From the NCBI RefSeq assembly GCF_029542785.1, contig NC_083371.1, forward strand, positions 1,240,001-1,304,000: a stretch of 64,000 bases of DNA, written 5' to 3'. Made by a program: the position numbers and the translations under genes. Shown here piece after piece: positions 38,204 through 49,548 of the stretch. Positions within the stretch are counted from its first letter, which is position 1; each line of letters starts with the position of its first letter. Under the pieces are notes generated by a model. That model saw only the letters and a program-made list of their open reading frames with translations, was not told where the DNA came from and did not search any database. Source of the stretch: Malassezia japonica (taxonomy: Eukaryota; Basidiomycota; Malasseziomycetes; Malasseziales; Malasseziaceae).

Positions 38204-38640
38204 TGGTAGAATAAAGGCTGCCTATAAAGGCAGATGCCAAGAGAAACAAGGCGACTGCAAGCAGACGCTATCAGTGCGCGGACAGAACAATGCCTGGTAA
38301 GCTGCCCGTCGCCGTCGCCACAATCGGACGCACGGCTCGAGTCACGTGTTTGTCGACCGGATCCAGTCAAGCGCCAGGGTCTTATGAAATCGGGGGAGTG
38401 GGCGCAATTCGGATCCACCCAGGGTCTTGCCTCTTGCATCGCGCGGGAGGCAATGCGGAACGGAGCGCAACGGAACGTAGCATAACATAAACTTGTGTGG
38501 GCTCTGCGGACCTATAACGAAAAAGTAGAGCTCGTAGCGCTCCGCCAAAGACGGGCCACGATCGCCGCGACCCTGCTCTAGGGTGCCTGCGACGCTCTTC
38601 TGTCACGTGAGGTACAGCGCGTTTCCAACACGATCGCGAA
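38204..38640. promoter_or_regulatory. Longest intergenic region (437 bp), upstream of separase, with two E-boxes
   Basis: No conserved ORF, tRNA box or splice-linked exon seen. It holds TCACGTGT (38342-38349) and TCACGTGA (38603-38610, 30 bp before the separase ATG), and CAGGGTCTT twice (near 38366 and 38421). The size stands out in a window where divergent promoters are usually under 100 bp; cell-cycle control of separase is a possible reason. Confidence 0.55.
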
Positions 38641-41600
38641 ATGCGCACGGCAGCGCGTCGGCCTGTGCGGGGCGCCGCCGAGGGAAGCAAGGCCAAGGCG
38701 CTTCCTCTCGACCAAGTCTTGCAGCACATCCAGCGCGCGGACGGTCTTGACCGCGCAGTCGTTGCGGCCCTTATATCCCACTTGCACGCATCCGACCTGG
38801 CACGCTCCATCTCGCTCTACACCAGTACCAATACCAAAGAGAGCGAGGCGGGGCTCGCATGGGCAGCTAGGGACGACAACCGATACCCAATAGAGGCTGG
38901 AATCGTGCGCGTCGCCAAGCAGGCGGCAAACGCCGTCCTTACTACCTTGCAGTCTTTGTTGGACGCGCCGCAAGGCGCGTTGCGCGACGAACTTGCGCTC
39001 TTTATTCTTCTGGACTGCTTCCGTGTCGCAATGGCGACACTGACCAAGGCGCAGGGGTCCGTCGAGCAGCTCGGCGCGGTGGGGCTGTCGGTCGCTCGCA
39101 AATTGATTGCACTGGCAAAGGTAAGTGGATTGGCTCACACAGTACTCAGAAGCGCTCACGGAACTTGTTGCCGTTGCGGCCTGTGTCGCAGGGAGCGACG
39201 TTGGAAGTGGGACGGTGCGGACACCGCCGCCCCCCGTCGTCCGCATGCATACAATCTTTGCCGTTCCGATGGGCGGCCCAGGCGAAGCGCACGTCCGCTC
39301 TGTGCTCGACATACAAGCGCTCGCTGTCCACGCAGCGCTGGCTCAAGCGGGTGAGCGCGATATCGATGCGATCCACACCATATACCGCCTCGAACATGGG
39401 CCAGGCGCGTGGCAGGCACATGCGCGCAACATCGGCCTCGACTCTGCAGCGGACCGTGCGGCGTATGCGATGGAACGCGCCATTTTTCAGCACCTCTCTC
39501 GATGCAAAGCATCGGGACCGGCTGCATATATGCTTCGCATGGATACACTGCGCCATCTCGCTCCTGTTGCACAGCTCGACGTCGATGCGTACTGGGACAG
39601 GGTCGAGCGAGTATGTGCAAGCTATGCACGACGCGGCTCATTTGACGAGATTCATGCACAGCTCGTGTCCCTTGTTGATACGGCGCCAGAGATTCGCCAC
39701 GGCGGACCATTTGGTCATCTATGCGAATGGTGGACCACGCATGCACGACAGGTACGTTGCTCGGCTCACACAGGCGGGACACAGCGGCGCTTTGACAGTC
39801 ATTGCAGCATTCCAGTCCGGCGAGACGCAGAGCGATGTGCAGGTGAACTCTCCGTCCACACCGACACGGCATGCCGAGTCAGAGCAGAATGGCGAGACGA
39901 ATCCGCCCAGCAGCGCATTTTCTTCCTTGCACTTGTCAAGCATGAGCGCCTCGTCGGTCCTCTCGCATTTGGACGGCGCAAAAGATGCACTGGAGGATCC
40001 AAGCACAGTCGCTATGCCTAGCATACAAAGCGTCATTGGTGCTTTGCAATGCGTCTCTTCTTCGCACCTTGCAGAAAGGGCCGAGCTTGCTCCCGCGCTC
40101 GGCACGACGCTAGCCGCAGCGCTGCGGTACGCTCAGGCGCCAGGCGCTCTTGGTGCTGCCGAGCTCCTGGACGCTTGCCTCGGCGCGGTAGAGCGTACTC
40201 TGGAAAAAGCGCTCTTGGCAGACGCGATGCACGCCGCGCGCATCCTGTGTGGCCTTCAGTTTGCAGATGGCGTGCCGTCCACTTACAATGCATGTGCCAC
40301 GTACCTGCAACGTGCCGCAGGGCTGGCTGGACACGGTGGCCCATCCAAGCAGCATTATGTCTCTGAAGTCGCATTCCACTACGGCAGTCGCCTGTATGCA
40401 TCTGGGCAACATGGTCACGCCGTACCTTTTTTGCGCATTGCCTGCGACACCGAGGGGCTGGATGACGAGGGCACGCGAGCCAAGTACGTGCGCAAGTGCC
40501 AGGTCCTGGCGGGCGCGTACCAGCACATTTCCGATTACCACAACGCGTACGACACGTACTGTCGTGGCCTCGCACAGGATCATGCACTGGATGGAGCTGC
40601 CGAGGCGGCCGGCCATGCTTTGCTACCCGCCGCACTCGAGACAGAGCCGCTTGCACTGAGTGCTGCGATGGTCAAGGGCGTCCTACAATTATCCGTCTAT
40701 TGCCTGCTCTACCCCCAGGACCTCTCCCACGAGAAAAGTCTTGCACACCAGCTCAAGCGCCTCGACCTCTCGCCTGCCTCGCGCGGTGCGTGGCTCGAGT
40801 ATGCTGCGCACTCCATGGAGTCTATGCTCCTCCGCGACGAGACGCCAAAAGCGCTGCAGGACGTTTTGCATGCAGCCATACCGTGCTATTCCCCCACCGA
40901 ATACCCCCTGCGCCGCGCCCGCGTGCTTCTCAAATTGCACCTATATGATACCCTCCGCGACACGCCGAACGACGACAAGGCGATTGCCGCATGCCTCGAC
41001 AGGCCGCTCGTCAAGGACGCAGGGCTCGAGGCATGGCACGAAGAGCTGCGATGCACAATGTACCTGCAGAATGTGATTGCCACCGTTTGCTTGCACGCTT
41101 CCAACGGCCCCAAGCTCGAAGAAGCAGCCAAACTGCTGCAAGAGGCATGTGCACGGCTCATCAAAAGCACCCAGCGTCCGAGCGAGGAGCGCGACAAGGA
41201 ACCTATTGCACGGACGCGCTCTGGGCGCTCGCGCGGACCAACACCGGTTTCTACGCGGGTGACGCGGTCGCGTGCGGCGACGCCCTCGGAAAAGTCGCGG
41301 CCTTCGACGCCGGCACGGTCGGCCAGCACGCTATCGTCTTCGACCCCTCCTCGCAAGGGAAGTGGCGAAGGAGCCGCGCCAAACACTACGCCTATCTTCC
41401 CGGTTGCAAAGCTGCTTAGTGCTGCGTGTGATGCCATGGCATACGTCGGCATGGACTATGCCTACTTTGACGCCCTCCGTGCACTACAGCGCCTGACAAA
41501 GCAAAAGCTACCGGCGATGCATGCAGAGGCCACCGCCCGCATTGTTGTGCACCTGGTCTCGCTGCGAGCTGGTGCCGATGCTTGTTCTACAGCAAAGTCG

Positions 41601-44277
41601 TGTGAGAAAGAGACGGCGCCGATGCTCTTTGCTGATATGATGGGCAAGGTCCAGGCGGGAGAGACGAGCGACATTGTCGCGCAGTACGAGCGCGGAGTGC
41701 AGCTCGCCCAATCGTCCCTCCCGGGAGCGACGTCGTCCTGGGAGCGCGTGTCGTCCAAGTGCACCGAGTACGATCTGCAAGCGCAGGCCGCCTTGGCTTA
41801 TGCCAGTTACTGCGCCCCTCAAGGCCAGTACACAGAGGCCCTGAGCGCGACTCTCCAGGCACTGCGCACATACCTGCGCAGTGCCATGGTCCTAGCCAAG
41901 GCAGCCGCGCCGGACCCGGACGTCTTTGCCACCAAAGAGGCCCCCGGCAAGCGCTCGATCCCGCGCTACGCCATGCTCGAGCTCCGCGCATTGCATTGGC
42001 GCGTCGCCAAGGTACGTATTTTTGCTGACCCAGTCCTTGTCGTGCACCTATCTTGCGCTGAGCCGCATGTACGCCGAGCGCGGCGCCGTACGCGATGCGA
42101 ATGCATTTGCCCAGGAAGCCATCGACTTTAGCGAGCAGCACCGCGCGCCGCTCCTCCGTGCTGCGGCCTTGCTGTGGCGTGCTGAACTTTATGGCTCTCA
42201 GCGTGATATGGATGCGGCCCGCGTCGCATGGGCAAATGGCATGGGGCTGCTCGGCACAATCCCCAGTGCCCAGGCGGTCCACGCCAAGGTGCTCGCGGCC
42301 GAGTGGAGCGGAGAATATGGGAATGCATGGGCCGAGGCAGGCGAGGCGTGGTCGGCACTGCAGCAGCTGTTTGGTGCAGACCTTCTGCGCGACCTGTACG
42401 TGCGCATTGCCTGTGCAACGCTCGATGACGACGAGCTGAGGGACACAGTCGCCCATGAGCTTGCGTCGGTCACGCTTGCCGAGCGCTCTCTCGCCTATGC
42501 CGAGAGCGAGATGCGTGCAGACGCCGTGTGGGCGATCCTCCCGGAAGCAGCGCGCGCTCTTCCCGGAGCAGCTCCTCGTCCCACGACGCGGGGCCAGGCG
42601 TCGCTCGCCAAGAACGTCAAGGCATGGCTCGACGATGCCGAGGACCTGCTTGCCCCACTTCACATTAACGATGCGCGCCTTGCCCGCCGCGCGCTGCGTG
42701 CGCAGTGCTCCCTCTCCCTGCTTCGCGCGCCGTTCTGTGCCAGCGAAGGTGCAGCAAAGATGGCCACCGAGGCGGCCGTGTCGCTCAATGCGTCCGTCTC
42801 GGTGAGTGTACGCCGTGCGTATGTCGATACGGCTGCGCGGCGGCAGCAGCCGGCCAAGGTTGACTGGTTTGCGATCCGGCCACCCCCCCGGCCCGTCTCG
42901 CCCTTTTCGCAGAGCGTCGCAGGGGTGTACGACGCACCTCTGCAGCCTCCGTCCAACAGTGCCGTGCTGACGCTTGCGCTCTCGAGCGATCGGTGCGAGC
43001 TGCTCCTGTCGCGCCTCGGCGGCCATGCACCGACCGTCTATACACTCCCCATCGACCGCCAGAGCCGGCGCGAAGGCGAGGAAGAGCCACTTACTGCTGA
43101 TGCAGTGCTCACCGAGCTGCGTGCGATCCTTGCGGCGTCCAATGCCGGTGTCCAAGGCGCGAAAGACGTGCATGCGCTCGAGGCGCGCAAGGCGTGGTGG
43201 ACCGAGCGCCGTGCGCTCGACGAGCGCCTGCGCGAGCTGCTGCAGAGCATCCAAGACACATGGCTCGGCGCGTTCCAGGGCCTGTTTGTACCGTGGCCCG
43301 ACGTCCCGCTGAGCGGTCTACGCGACCAGGTCGTGCGTGCGTTTGACCACGCGCTGTCGGGACGCATGGCACACAAGCACAGAGTGCTGCTGCCCGATAC
43401 GGCCCTTGCGTGCCTTGCTGCGCTGCCGACTGACTGCACGGCCGAAGTGCTCGAGGACTGGGCGCACTTTGTGATGGATGCGACGCAGCTTGCCGGCGTC
43501 TCGATCGCGCAAGACGAGGTGGACCTCGACGAGCTGTGCAGCGACCTGCGCAGTGCGCTGGACGAGCACCAGGCAAAGCGGCGCAAGGACCCCGAGCGCG
43601 ACGAGCACCTCTACCTCGTACTCGACCGCGAGCTGTGCGAGATCCCGTGGGAGTCGATGCCGATCCTGCGCGAGCGCTCTGTGAGCCGCGTGCCCTCCTG
43701 GGAGTTTCTCGCCGCGCTCACGCCCGCTGTCCGCACGCTCGACCGGCAGAGCACCGCGTACCTGCTCAACCCCGGCGGCGACCTTGTGCGCAGCGAGGCG
43801 CGGTTCGCCGGTCTGCTCCAAGCGCAGCCAAGGTGGCAAGGCACGATTGGGCGTACACCCGTTATTGACGAGGTCGCGCGTGCGCTGGCGACCAAAGACA
43901 CGTTCCTCTACTTTGGCCACGCGGGCGGCGAGATGTACGTGCAGCCGATGCAGCTGCGCTCGCTCGGCCAGTGCGCGACGTCGATGCTGTGGGGCTGCTC
44001 GAGCGGCGTGCTGCGCGACCACGGCGAGTACGATCCCAGCGGCACGCCGTACGACTACCTCGTCGCGCAGTGCCCCGCGATGCTCGCCAACCTCTGGGAC
44101 ACGACCGACAAGGAGCTCGACGGGGTGTGTGAGACGGTGCTGCGTGGCGTAGGCCTGTTTTCGCCGGCTGCCGCCCCGCTCTCGCGTGCCGTTGCCGCCG
44201 CACGCAGCGCGTGCAAGCTTCCCTACCTAACCGGTGCGGCGTGCGTTGTGTACGGTGTGCCGGTGCAGTGGCAATAG
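38641..44277 (+). CDS. ESP1: Separase (Esp1/Cut1), cysteine protease of clan CD
   Basis: 1856 residues in four exons; introns 39121-39142, 39752-39773 and 42012-42033, all phase 0. The long N-terminal part is helical (TPR/ARM-like) with a basic, Ser/Pro/Thr-rich linker (about 41200-41370). The C-terminal peptidase C50 domain holds LYLVLDRELCEIPWESMPIL, the catalytic His in FLYFGHAGGEMY (His1738, codon 43918-43920) and the catalytic Cys in LWGCSSGVLRDHGEYDPSG (Cys1764, codon 43996-43998). The 26-residue spacing matches known separases. It cuts the Scc1/Rad21 cohesin subunit at anaphase once securin is destroyed. The residues after the His are AGG instead of the common GSG. Confidence 0.94.
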
Positions 44278-44287
44278 ATACCCTATA

Positions 44288-44806
44288 CTACTTTTTTGCA
44301 GCCTCGACGAGGCTGCTGATCTGTTTCTGTTTCGTGCGCAGTGTCCGCATGGATGCGCGCTGCTCGCGCTGGTATGTCTGCGCCTCGTCCTCGAGCGCCT
44401 TGGCCTGCTGCTCGAGCTTGCGGCGCGCCTCGAGCTCGTCCTGGAGGCGGGCGAGCATCACGTGGTGGGGATCGTCGCCCTCGACGCCGCTCTCTTCCTG
44501 TGGCCGCAGCGGCACCTGTTCATAGACTGTATCGAGGTGTGCACACGCGGCAATCTGTGCCTCGAGCTGCTTGCGCTCATAGACCAGTTCTTCGAGCGCG
44601 ATCGCCGCATCGTCGACGCGCCGTTGGGCGGCTCGGACGTCGCCGCGGCGCTCGGCGAGTGCCGCGTACGCGCCGCGGTTCGCCGCCTTGAGCTCGGCCA
44701 TGACCGGCACGGCGCTGGAAAGCATCCCGAGGCGCGCCGCAGCGTCGCTCGGCGGCTGCTCCGACAGCGCGGTGAGCGCCTGCGCCCCCGCCGCAAGATC
44801 GCACAT
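44288..44806 (-). CDS. Short THOC5-like coiled-coil protein
   Basis: 172 residues from the ATG at 44806 (MCDLAAGAQALT), single exon. Two coiled coils flank a segment resembling the N-terminal half of THOC5/Fms-interacting protein: LEELVYERKQLEAQIAACAH, LDTVYEQVPLRPQEESG, then LARLQDELEARRKLEQQAKA. THOC5 belongs to the THO complex that couples transcription to mRNA export. Full-length animal THOC5 is several times longer; this protein ends where the second half would begin. Either the fungal version is this short or the likeness is only to a coiled coil. Convergent with separase (10 bp). Confidence 0.65.
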   Translation of the reverse strand: MCDLAAGAQALTALSEQPPSDAAARLGMLSSAVPVMAELKAANRGAYAALAERRGDVRAAQRRVDDAAIALEELVYERKQLEAQIAACAHLDTVYEQVPLRPQEESGVEGDDPHHVMLARLQDELEARRKLEQQAKALEDEAQTYQREQRASMRTLRTKQKQISSLVEAAKK

Positions 44807-44823
44807 GGTGGAGGGTATTTGGA

Positions 44824-46276
44824 TTACGCAAGCACGTCTACGAGCATGGCGCGCCACAGGCGCACGACGAGGGCATGCGCGTCGTCCTCGAGCACCGGCT
44901 CCAAGACTTCGATAATCTCGTGTGCCGGTGCGTGTTCGCGCAGTTTCTCGAGCGCGGCGTCGCGCAGATCGTCGACAGCCTCGCCCAGGCTGTCCTCGAT
45001 GCCGGCATCGAGGAGGGGCTGATAGGTTTCCTGTGTGAGTAGAATGACGTACCGCCTGGATGTGCTGCCAGTCTGGGGGTACCGCAAACAAGTCGGACGG
45101 ATCGGTGGGCAGGACCTTTTCCACCGCGTCGCGGCTCGGGTGCGGCCCGAGGTGGTGCACAAGGGCGAGGCGCTTGCGGCGTGCCTCGTCCTCTTTTGCG
45201 CGATGCACCTGGAGTTTGAGGGGCTGGCCGTCGTGCATGAGCAGGCCCGACTGCCGCTGCTTTTCCGCGAGAGCCGCCATCTCGCGTGCCTGCTCCTCGA
45301 GAAAGGCCTCGGCGTCCTGGCGTGCCTTTTCCTCTTCGGCCGCCTGCGCCTCGCGGTCGGCCTGGTCTGCGTCCTGCTCGCGCCGGCGGTGGGGCGCGCG
45401 CTCGGCGAGCCAGCGCCGGCGGTCGGTCCAAAAGAGCTCGGACGCCAGCTCGCGGTCCTCGCGGAGGCCGTCGAGCGGCGGCGGGGGCCGGTCGCGCGGC
45501 ATGTGCTGTGTCCAGTACTGGATGCGCGCGTGCTCCTTTTCATTGTACGCCGCCTCTGCATCGCGCCCCTCGCGCTCGCGGCGCTCGGCGACAGCGCGCT
45601 TGCGGCGCTGCTCCGCGGCCTCGTCTGCGCCTTCTGGATCCGTCTCCTCGGTCGGCTCGGGCGTGGGCTCGGCGTGCCGGTGTGTGCGCTCCTGCGCGAG
45701 CAACGCACGCCGCCGCTCGAGCTCGAGCACGCGCTTGCGCTCGGCGGCGTCGCGTGCGACGGCCGACAGGCGGAACTTTTCAATCTCCGAGAGGACGTGC
45801 TCGCGCTTCGGGCCGTGCAGCTCTTCCTGCGGCAGGTCCTTGAGGTGTGCGGGAATCTCGTACACGCTCACGTCGACCTCGCCCTTGTCCGACGCGCGCT
45901 TGCGCATGACGCCGACGAGGTGGTCGACGCGCCGCCGCGCCTCGCGCTCTTTTTGCCGGTCGACGTCGGTCTGGACGAGGGTCTTTTCAAACTCGCCGAG
46001 AAAGATGTTAGTCTTCTCGTCCGCCTTGACCACGAGCTTCTTTGGCGGCGCGCCGTATTCCGCGCCCATGCTGGGCAGCTCCACGCCGTTCAGGACGGAG
46101 CGCACGCGCAGCACGTCCGGCGCGCTCTGAAAGTCGGCGAATCCAAATGCCTTGCTCACGCGCTTCAGATTCCGGAATCCACCACACGCCTCGAGCAGCT
46201 GGTGCAGCCAGCGGTCCGGCACGCCAGGGCTAATGCTCCCCACGAACACCGTCGACGCCGCCTCCGGACCGGTCAT
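44824..46276 (-). CDS. RBM25-like splicing factor (RRM + charged region + PWI)
   Basis: 476 residues in two exons; intron 45031-45052. Start MTGPEAASTVFVG at 46276. Residues about 8-85 are an RRM (TVFVGSISPGVPDRWLHQLL, then KAFGFADFQS as the RNP region). The middle is a long Arg/Glu/Ala-rich helix, as in RBM25. The end is a PWI domain (LFAVPPDWQHIQ joined after splicing to AETYQPLLDAGIEDSLGEAV and then LVVRLWRAMLVDVLA). RBM25/Snu71-type proteins associate with U1 snRNP and affect 5' splice-site choice. This is the second PWI protein in the window. Confidence 0.88.
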
Positions 46277-46280
46277 CGTG

Positions 46281-46289
46281 GCACGTGAT
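46281..46289. promoter_or_regulatory. GCACGTGAT E-box in 61-bp divergent promoter
   Basis: Lies 5 bp upstream of the RBM25-like start, in the region shared with SEC24. Confidence 0.5.
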
Positions 46290-46337
46290 GGAGGTGTGTA
46301 TCTTGCCAGCAAACGTGACCGGGCTTCTACGGACACC

Positions 46338-49300
46338 ATGGCGACGCAGGCCCCTCCGCGGCTCCCGCCGGGCTGGACGACCCAGTGGTGCGTGGCACAA
46401 CTAATGCAGGGACGCCGCAGCAAATAGACAGGTGTATGTCGAGACCGCGACGGGACGCACGTCGTGGAATCCGCCGATGCCGGTGCGCCCAGCGCCCGGG
46501 CCGCGTGCTGCCCACCCCAACGCACAGGCACGCATGTCGATGCCGGTGAACCCCCGGCCGGGGGCGGTGCGGCCTGCGCACCGTCCACTGGGGCGCGCAC
46601 CGAGCATGAGCGGCATCGGGCACGCGGCGCGCGGCAGCATCGCGCCCGGCGCCGGCGCACCGATCCGGCCGCACCAGCGCTCGGTTTCGAGCGGGCGGCC
46701 AGTACGCCCGGTGCCAGGACAGGCGCCGCCAGTGCCTACCGTTCCCGGAGCGCCGGCCGCACCCCTCCCGGCGACGGCCGCGCGCCCGCCACCCGCCCCG
46801 GCTGCGCGCGCACCGCCGGCGGCCGGCGCAGCGACCTCGCCGACGCCCGTGCGTACGGTGCCCGCGACCTCGCCGCGGGGCCGCACCGCATCGTCGGCGG
46901 CCGCACGCCGCCGCGCGTACCCCACGGCTCACTTGGTGGCGAACAGTGTCTCGTATCCCGCCCAGACGCCGTCCACGCCGGGCGGCGACGGCGAAGTATT
47001 TACACCTGCGGCGATGGGCCATGCGCCGATGCGCAGCGTGAGCGGCCAGCTGCAAGGCAACCAGACGCCTTCCGTTGCGCCGCGCTCCATGTCGATCGCG
47101 GGCCCCCAGGCGACGGGCGCCGTGCCGACGATCCCCCCGGTGCCCGAGGCGCCGAGTGCGCCCGAGGCCGTGCCTGCGGTTGCCGCGCAGATGCAAAACA
47201 TGAGCGTGGGTGCGCAGCCCACCGCTTCTGGGCGCCAAGCGAACCAGCTCTTCAATGCAGTGGTCGGTGCGCAGCCGGCCAACATGGCGGATGTGGACGT
47301 GCCGCCGCCTGCGATCCAGCTGCCGCCTGGCTCGATTCTGTCGCCGAGTGCGTCGAATGCTGACCCGTCGTACCAGCGGTGCACGCTGAACGCAGTGCCG
47401 ACCACGTCGTCGATGCTGAGCAAGAGCAAGCTGCCGCTTGCGGTGGTGCTGAGCCCGATGCGCAGCGTGCGCGAGACCGAGGGCGACGCGCCGGTGCCAG
47501 TCGTGAGCGACTCGGTGATTGCGCGGTGCCGGCGGTGCCGCACGTATATCAATCCGTTTGTGACGTTTGTCGAAGGCGGCCACCGCTGGCGCTGCTGCAT
47601 GTGCAACATCACCAACGAGGTCCCGCAGCTCTTTGACTGGGACCAGGAGACGAACCAGCCGACGGACCGCTGGAAGCGCCCCGAGCTCTCCTCGTCCGTG
47701 GTCGAGTTTATCGCGCCGCGCGAGTACATGGTGCGCCCGCCGCAGCCCCCCGTTTATGTCTTTTTGCTGGACGTGAGCCACGCAGCGGTGACCAGCGGCA
47801 TGGTCGCGACGGCCGCAGCGGCGATCCTCCAGTCGCTCGACCGCATCCCGAACCAGGACAGCCGCACGCGCATTGCGCTCATCGGCTTTGACGCGCAGCT
47901 GCACTTTTTCCGGATCGCGCCGGGGAGCGAGGAGGCGTCGCTGCTGGTCGTCAGCGACCTCGACGACGTGTTCCTTCCGCAGCCCAACGACCTGCTCGTG
48001 AACCTCGCCGAGAGCCGCGCCGGGCTCGAGTCGCTCCTGCGCAACCTCGGCTCGATGTACGAGCACGCGACGTCGCCGGGCAGCGCGCTTGGCGCCGCGC
48101 TCCAGGCGGCGTACAAGCTGATCTCCTCGTCGGGCGGCAAGATCGAGGTGCTCACGGCCTCGCTCCCGACGCTCGGCCCGGGCGCGCTCAAGATGCGCGA
48201 CGATCCCAAGCTCTACGGCAGCCCGCGTGAGTCGTCGCTCCTCGCGGCCGGCTCGCCCTTCTACAAGACCTTCCCGATCGAGTGCTCGCGCTCGCAGGTG
48301 TCGGTCGACATGTGGCTCTTCTCAGGCGCGTATACCGATCTCTCGACGCTGGCGTGCTTGCCGCGCTATACCGGTGGCCAGACCTTTTTCTACCCCAAGT
48401 TTGACGCCAAGCGGCCGCAGGATGCGGAGCGCTTCACGAAAGAGCTCTGTGCGGTGCTCGAGAGCCCGGTGAGCTTCGAGGCGGTGCTGCGTCTGCGTGC
48501 GACGCGCGGCATCCGGCCCACGTCGTTCTACGGCAACTTTTTCGTGCGCTCCTCGGACCTGCTCGCACTGCCGAGTGTCGCGCCGGACCAGAGCTACGTG
48601 ATCGAGTGCGAGATCGAGGAGACGGTGCAGCAGCCGATCGTCGTCTTCCAGAGCGTCGTGCTGCACAGCACCTCGACCGGCGAGCGCCGCATCCGCGTCG
48701 TGACCCTCGCGCTGCCCACCACCAGCTCGCTGTCCGAGGTGTACTCGAGCGCGGACCCGGTCGCGATCGCCGCGCTCCTCGCGAACAAGGCCGTGGAAAA
48801 GAGCCTGCACTCGCGCCTCGACGACGCGCGCGGCTACCTGCGCACGCGCCTCTGCGAGATTCTGCACAGCTACCGCGTGACGATGACCAACGCGCGGGGC
48901 GGCAACGCACAGCAGCTCACCATCGCCGCGAACCTCGTGATGCTGCCGCTGTTGGTGCTCGGCCTGCTGCGCACGCCCGGCCTGCGCCTCTCGTCGCAGC
49001 TCTCGCCGGATATGCGTGCGTACAGCCACACGCTGCTCAGCGCGCTGCCGATGCAGCGCCTCGTGCCTTATCTCTTGCCCGGCTTTTACTCGCTGCACAA
49101 CATGCCGCCCGCGGCCGGGCTGGTGGATCCTACGACGCAGCTCCTTACGCTGCCTCCCCGCCTGAACCTCACGAGCGAGCGCCTGGAGCGCCACGGCCTG
49201 TATCTCATCGACAACGGTCTCGACCTGATTCTGTGGCTCGGCCGCGCGGCGGTGCCCAACTTGACGATGGACGTGTTCAACGCGCCAGACTATGCGTCGC

Positions 49301-49548
49301 TTGCGTCGGGCAAGATTACGCTCCCCGAGCTCGACAATGCCATGTCGAAGCGCGTGAACGCCGTCTTGTCGCACCTCGCGACGTCGCGCCGCGGTGCCAA
49401 CGCGCCGACCGTCTACCTGGTCAAGGAAGACGGCGACGCGGCGATGCGCGTCTGGGCGCTCTCGCACCTCGTCGAGGACCGCTTCGAGCAGACGAGCGGC
49501 TACCAGCAGTTCCTGGGCCAGATTCGCGACAAGGTCGGGGGGAACTAG
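46338..49548 (+). CDS. SEC24: Sec24 COPII cargo adaptor with an N-terminal WW domain
   Basis: 1062 residues in two exons; intron 46388-46409 splits a Trp codon. Spliced, residues about 8-38 read [20 protein letters not shown] then [11 protein letters not shown], a WW domain with both signature tryptophans. A Pro/Ala-rich region follows. Then the Sec24 core: zinc finger ([24 protein letters not shown]), trunk ([20 protein letters not shown]), beta-sandwich, helical and gelsolin domains, ending [16 protein letters not shown]. Sec24 with Sec23 forms the inner COPII coat at ER exit sites and selects cargo. A WW domain is not part of yeast or human Sec24 as I know them. The stop codon overlaps that of the opposite gene. 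Confidence 0.95.

Noticed and set aside
38204..38640. Possible tRNA or small gene in the longest intergenic gap.
   Set aside because: No A-box/B-box pair with a cloverleaf, and short ORFs on both strands look random.
41587..43254. Open frame of 555 codons opposite separase.
   Set aside because: Antisense of a conserved coding region, no motif.
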